From contig NZ_FNSM01000001.1 of the NCBI RefSeq assembly GCF_900105415.1, positions 2,828,501 through 2,892,500 of the forward strand: a stretch of 64,000 nucleotides of DNA. The letters run 5' to 3'. This DNA comes from Streptomyces sp. TLI_105. Lineage in GTDB: Bacteria > Actinomycetota > Actinomycetes > Streptomycetales > Streptomycetaceae. Within the stretch, counting starts at the first letter, position 1. Each line of letters begins with the position of its first letter. The notes below the pieces were generated by a model. That model made no database searches. It was not told the origin of the DNA and saw nothing but the letters and a program-made list of their open reading frames with translations. The position numbers and the translations under genes are program-made. This document shows, piece by piece, positions 62,448 to 64,000 of this stretch.

Positions 62448-64000
62448 ATGCCGATCTCCGCCGCCCAGCGCGCCGCTCTGCTCACCGCCACCACCGTGCT
62501 GCTCGCCGCCGGTTGCTCGGACGGGGGAGACGGGGCGGCGAACGCGGCGAGGCCGTCCGCCGCCGCGAGCGGCCCGTCGGCGCTGACGGCGCAGAAGCTG
62601 TCCTGGGCGCCGTGCCCGCCGCCGTCCGCCGCCGAGGGCGGGGGGACCTCGCCCTCACCGCTGCCCGGGGGGACCGCCTGGGAGTGCTCCTTCCTCCAGG
62701 CGCCGCTCGACTGGTCGGCGCCGGACGGCGACAGGATCGAGCTGGCCCTCATCCGGGCCAGGGCCCGTGACGCCTCCCGGCGGATCGGTTCGCTCGTCTT
62801 CAACTTCGGCGGGCCCGGCGGCTCCGGCATCAAGGGCCTGCCCGGTTTCGCGAACGACTACGAGGCCCTGCGCGGCCGCTACGACCTGGTCTCCTTCGAC
62901 CCGCGCGGGGTCGGCCGCAGCGACCCCGTCGAGTGCGCCAGCGACAAGGAGCTCGACGCCTACTACGCCCTGGACTTCACCCCCGACGACACCGCCGAGG
63001 AGCGGACGCTCTCCGACGCGCAGAAGCGGTACGCGAAGGGCTGCGAGCGGGACGCGGGCGCGGCCCTGCCGCACGTCGGCACGGAGAACGCGGCCCGGGA
63101 CCTGGACCTGATGCGCCAGGTCCTCGGCGACGAGAAGCTGCACTACTTCGGCATCTCGTACGGCACCGAACTCGGCGGCGTCTACGCCCACATGTTCCCC
63201 GAGAACGTGGGCCGGGCCGTCTTCGACGCGGTCGTCGACCCGGAGGCGGGCGTCGAGGACGGCGCCCTCGGCCAGGCGAAGGGCTTCCAGCTCGCGCTGG
63301 ACAACTTCGCCCAGGACTGTGTGGACCGCGGCGACGAGTGCGCGCTGCCGGGCGACAGCGTCGCCGAGATCGAGAAGGGGATCACGGACCTCCTCGCGGC
63401 CCTCGACAAGAAGCCGATCCCCGGCATCGGCGACCGGAAGCTGACCCAGACGCAGGCCACCAACGGCATCGCGCAGGCCCTGTACTCGAAGGAGTTCTGG
63501 CCGTATCTGGAGCAGGGGCTGGACGCGGCCGACGGCGGCGACGGGGGACTGCTCCTCTCCCTGTCCGACTCGATGAACGGGCGCGGCGAGAACGGCTCGT
63601 ACAGCAACATCCAGGCCGCGAACGCGGCGATCAACTGCGTGGACTTCAAGGAGCGCTACACCCTCGGGCAGGCGAAGGAGCGGCTCGGCCAGTTCCGCGA
63701 GGCCTCCCCCGTCTTCGGCGACTTCATGGGCTGGGCGCTGGCGAGCTGCTCGAACTGGCCGGTGCCGGGAGGGTGGGAGCACCCGGACGTCTCCGCGCCG
63801 GGCTCGGCGCCGATCCTGGTCGTCGGGAACACCGGCGACCCGGCCACGCCGTACGAGGGCGCCCGGGCCATGGTGAAGGCGCTCGGCAAGGGCGTCGGGG
63901 TGGAGCTGACGTACGAGGGCGAGGGCCACGGCGCGTACAACGGCGGCAGCACGTGCGTGAAGAAGGCGGTGGACGACTACCTGCTGGCGGGCAAGGTCCC
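62448..64000 (+). CDS. Tripeptidyl-aminopeptidase-like secreted alpha/beta-hydrolase (partial, runs off window)
   Basis: The first 517 codons of an exported serine peptidase of the SlpD/SlpE/TAP type. A lipoprotein signal ends at Cys23 (LLAAGC). The oxyanion motif NFGGPGGSG, nucleophile GISYGTE, acid in VGNTGDPATPY and His in GEGHGAYNGGSTC form a full triad; the C-terminal TAP-like domain is nearly complete. It removes tripeptides from extracellular proteins in Streptomyces relatives. Only a few codons should remain outside the window. Confidence 0.9.
   Translation, partial: MPISAAQRAALLTATTVLLAAGCSDGGDGAANAARPSAAASGPSALTAQKLSWAPCPPPSAAEGGGTSPSPLPGGTAWECSFLQAPLDWSAPDGDRIELALIRARARDASRRIGSLVFNFGGPGGSGIKGLPGFANDYEALRGRYDLVSFDPRGVGRSDPVECASDKELDAYYALDFTPDDTAEERTLSDAQKRYAKGCERDAGAALPHVGTENAARDLDLMRQVLGDEKLHYFGISYGTELGGVYAHMFPENVGRAVFDAVVDPEAGVEDGALGQAKGFQLALDNFAQDCVDRGDECALPGDSVAEIEKGITDLLAALDKKPIPGIGDRKLTQTQATNGIAQALYSKEFWPYLEQGLDAADGGDGGLLLSLSDSMNGRGENGSYSNIQAANAAINCVDFKERYTLGQAKERLGQFREASPVFGDFMGWALASCSNWPVPGGWEHPDVSAPGSAPILVVGNTGDPATPYEGARAMVKALGKGVGVELTYEGEGHGAYNGGSTCVKKAVDDYLLAGKV

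Overview
The window is high-GC (about 72%) actinobacterial DNA with GTG/ATG starts, G/C-ending codons and few long spacers. Its gene content and order match the core chromosome of a Streptomyces. Recognisable markers are the dasR-dasABC sugar regulator/transporter locus, nrdAB behind a cobalamin riboswitch, the sigR-rsrA redox switch, wblC (whiB7), adnA/adnB and the aroA-rsgA pair. I see no prophage, insertion sequence, integrase, CRISPR array or biosynthetic cluster, so this is mostly housekeeping DNA and the interest lies in its regulatory layers and small oddities.

Layout, left to right. 1-3.9 kb: dasC (partial), dasB and dasA on the minus strand, with divergent dasR and two DasR operators between. 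4-6.5 kb: a two-gene carboxylate symporter module and a GNAT acetyltransferase. 6.5-10.2 kb: nrdAB with a putative NrdR-box pair and a B12 riboswitch. 10.3-17.6 kb: minus-strand genes def, a TPR protein, two HD/HD-GYP membrane proteins, rsrA, sigR, an alpha/beta hydrolase and an SRAP (HMCES-like) protein. 17.6-23.1 kb: M50-like protease, aroA, rsgA, SMR exporter, TetR regulator (minus), hisN and a CBS-domain protein. 23.1-25.2 kb: divergent catalase and its Fur-type repressor. 25.3-27.7 kb: two identical initiator tRNA genes flanking a Sel1-repeat protein. 27.7-36.8 kb: UPF0182 membrane protein, PPA1309 protein, PDZ/Lon-like protease, small membrane protein, moaE, an SDR epimerase, a zincin-like protein and a Nudix protein. 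36.8-39.9 kb: three tandem AIM24-family genes, the first fused to a TerD domain. 40-44.5 kb: YgjP-like protease, ThiF/E1-like protein, ABC1 kinase, methyltransferase and a zinc-ribbon protein. 44.6-46 kb: wblC with a long attenuated leader carrying a 118-codon upstream ORF. 46-59.5 kb: uvrD2, mycoredoxin, nudC, an M20 peptidase, adnB, a secreted protein, adnA and an alkyltransferase-like protein. 59.6-64 kb: a large pseudokinase/flippase-like membrane protein and a secreted tripeptidyl-aminopeptidase-like lipoprotein cut by the window edge.

How the parts connect. Oxidative and thiol stress is a recurrent theme. sigR has a perfect sigma-R promoter (GGGAAT-N18-GTT) feeding a 55-residue-extended isoform, and the mycoredoxin gene has a second perfect sigma-R promoter; katA/catR handle peroxide. 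DNA repair is the second theme (adnAB, uvrD2, SRAP, ATL). Antibiotic stress is represented by wblC, whose leader looks like a ribosome-sensing attenuator. Several compact repeats (a four-copy 36-bp array, two palindromic elements embedded in adnA and adnB, and a duplicated G-rich 22-mer) are the main non-coding curiosities.
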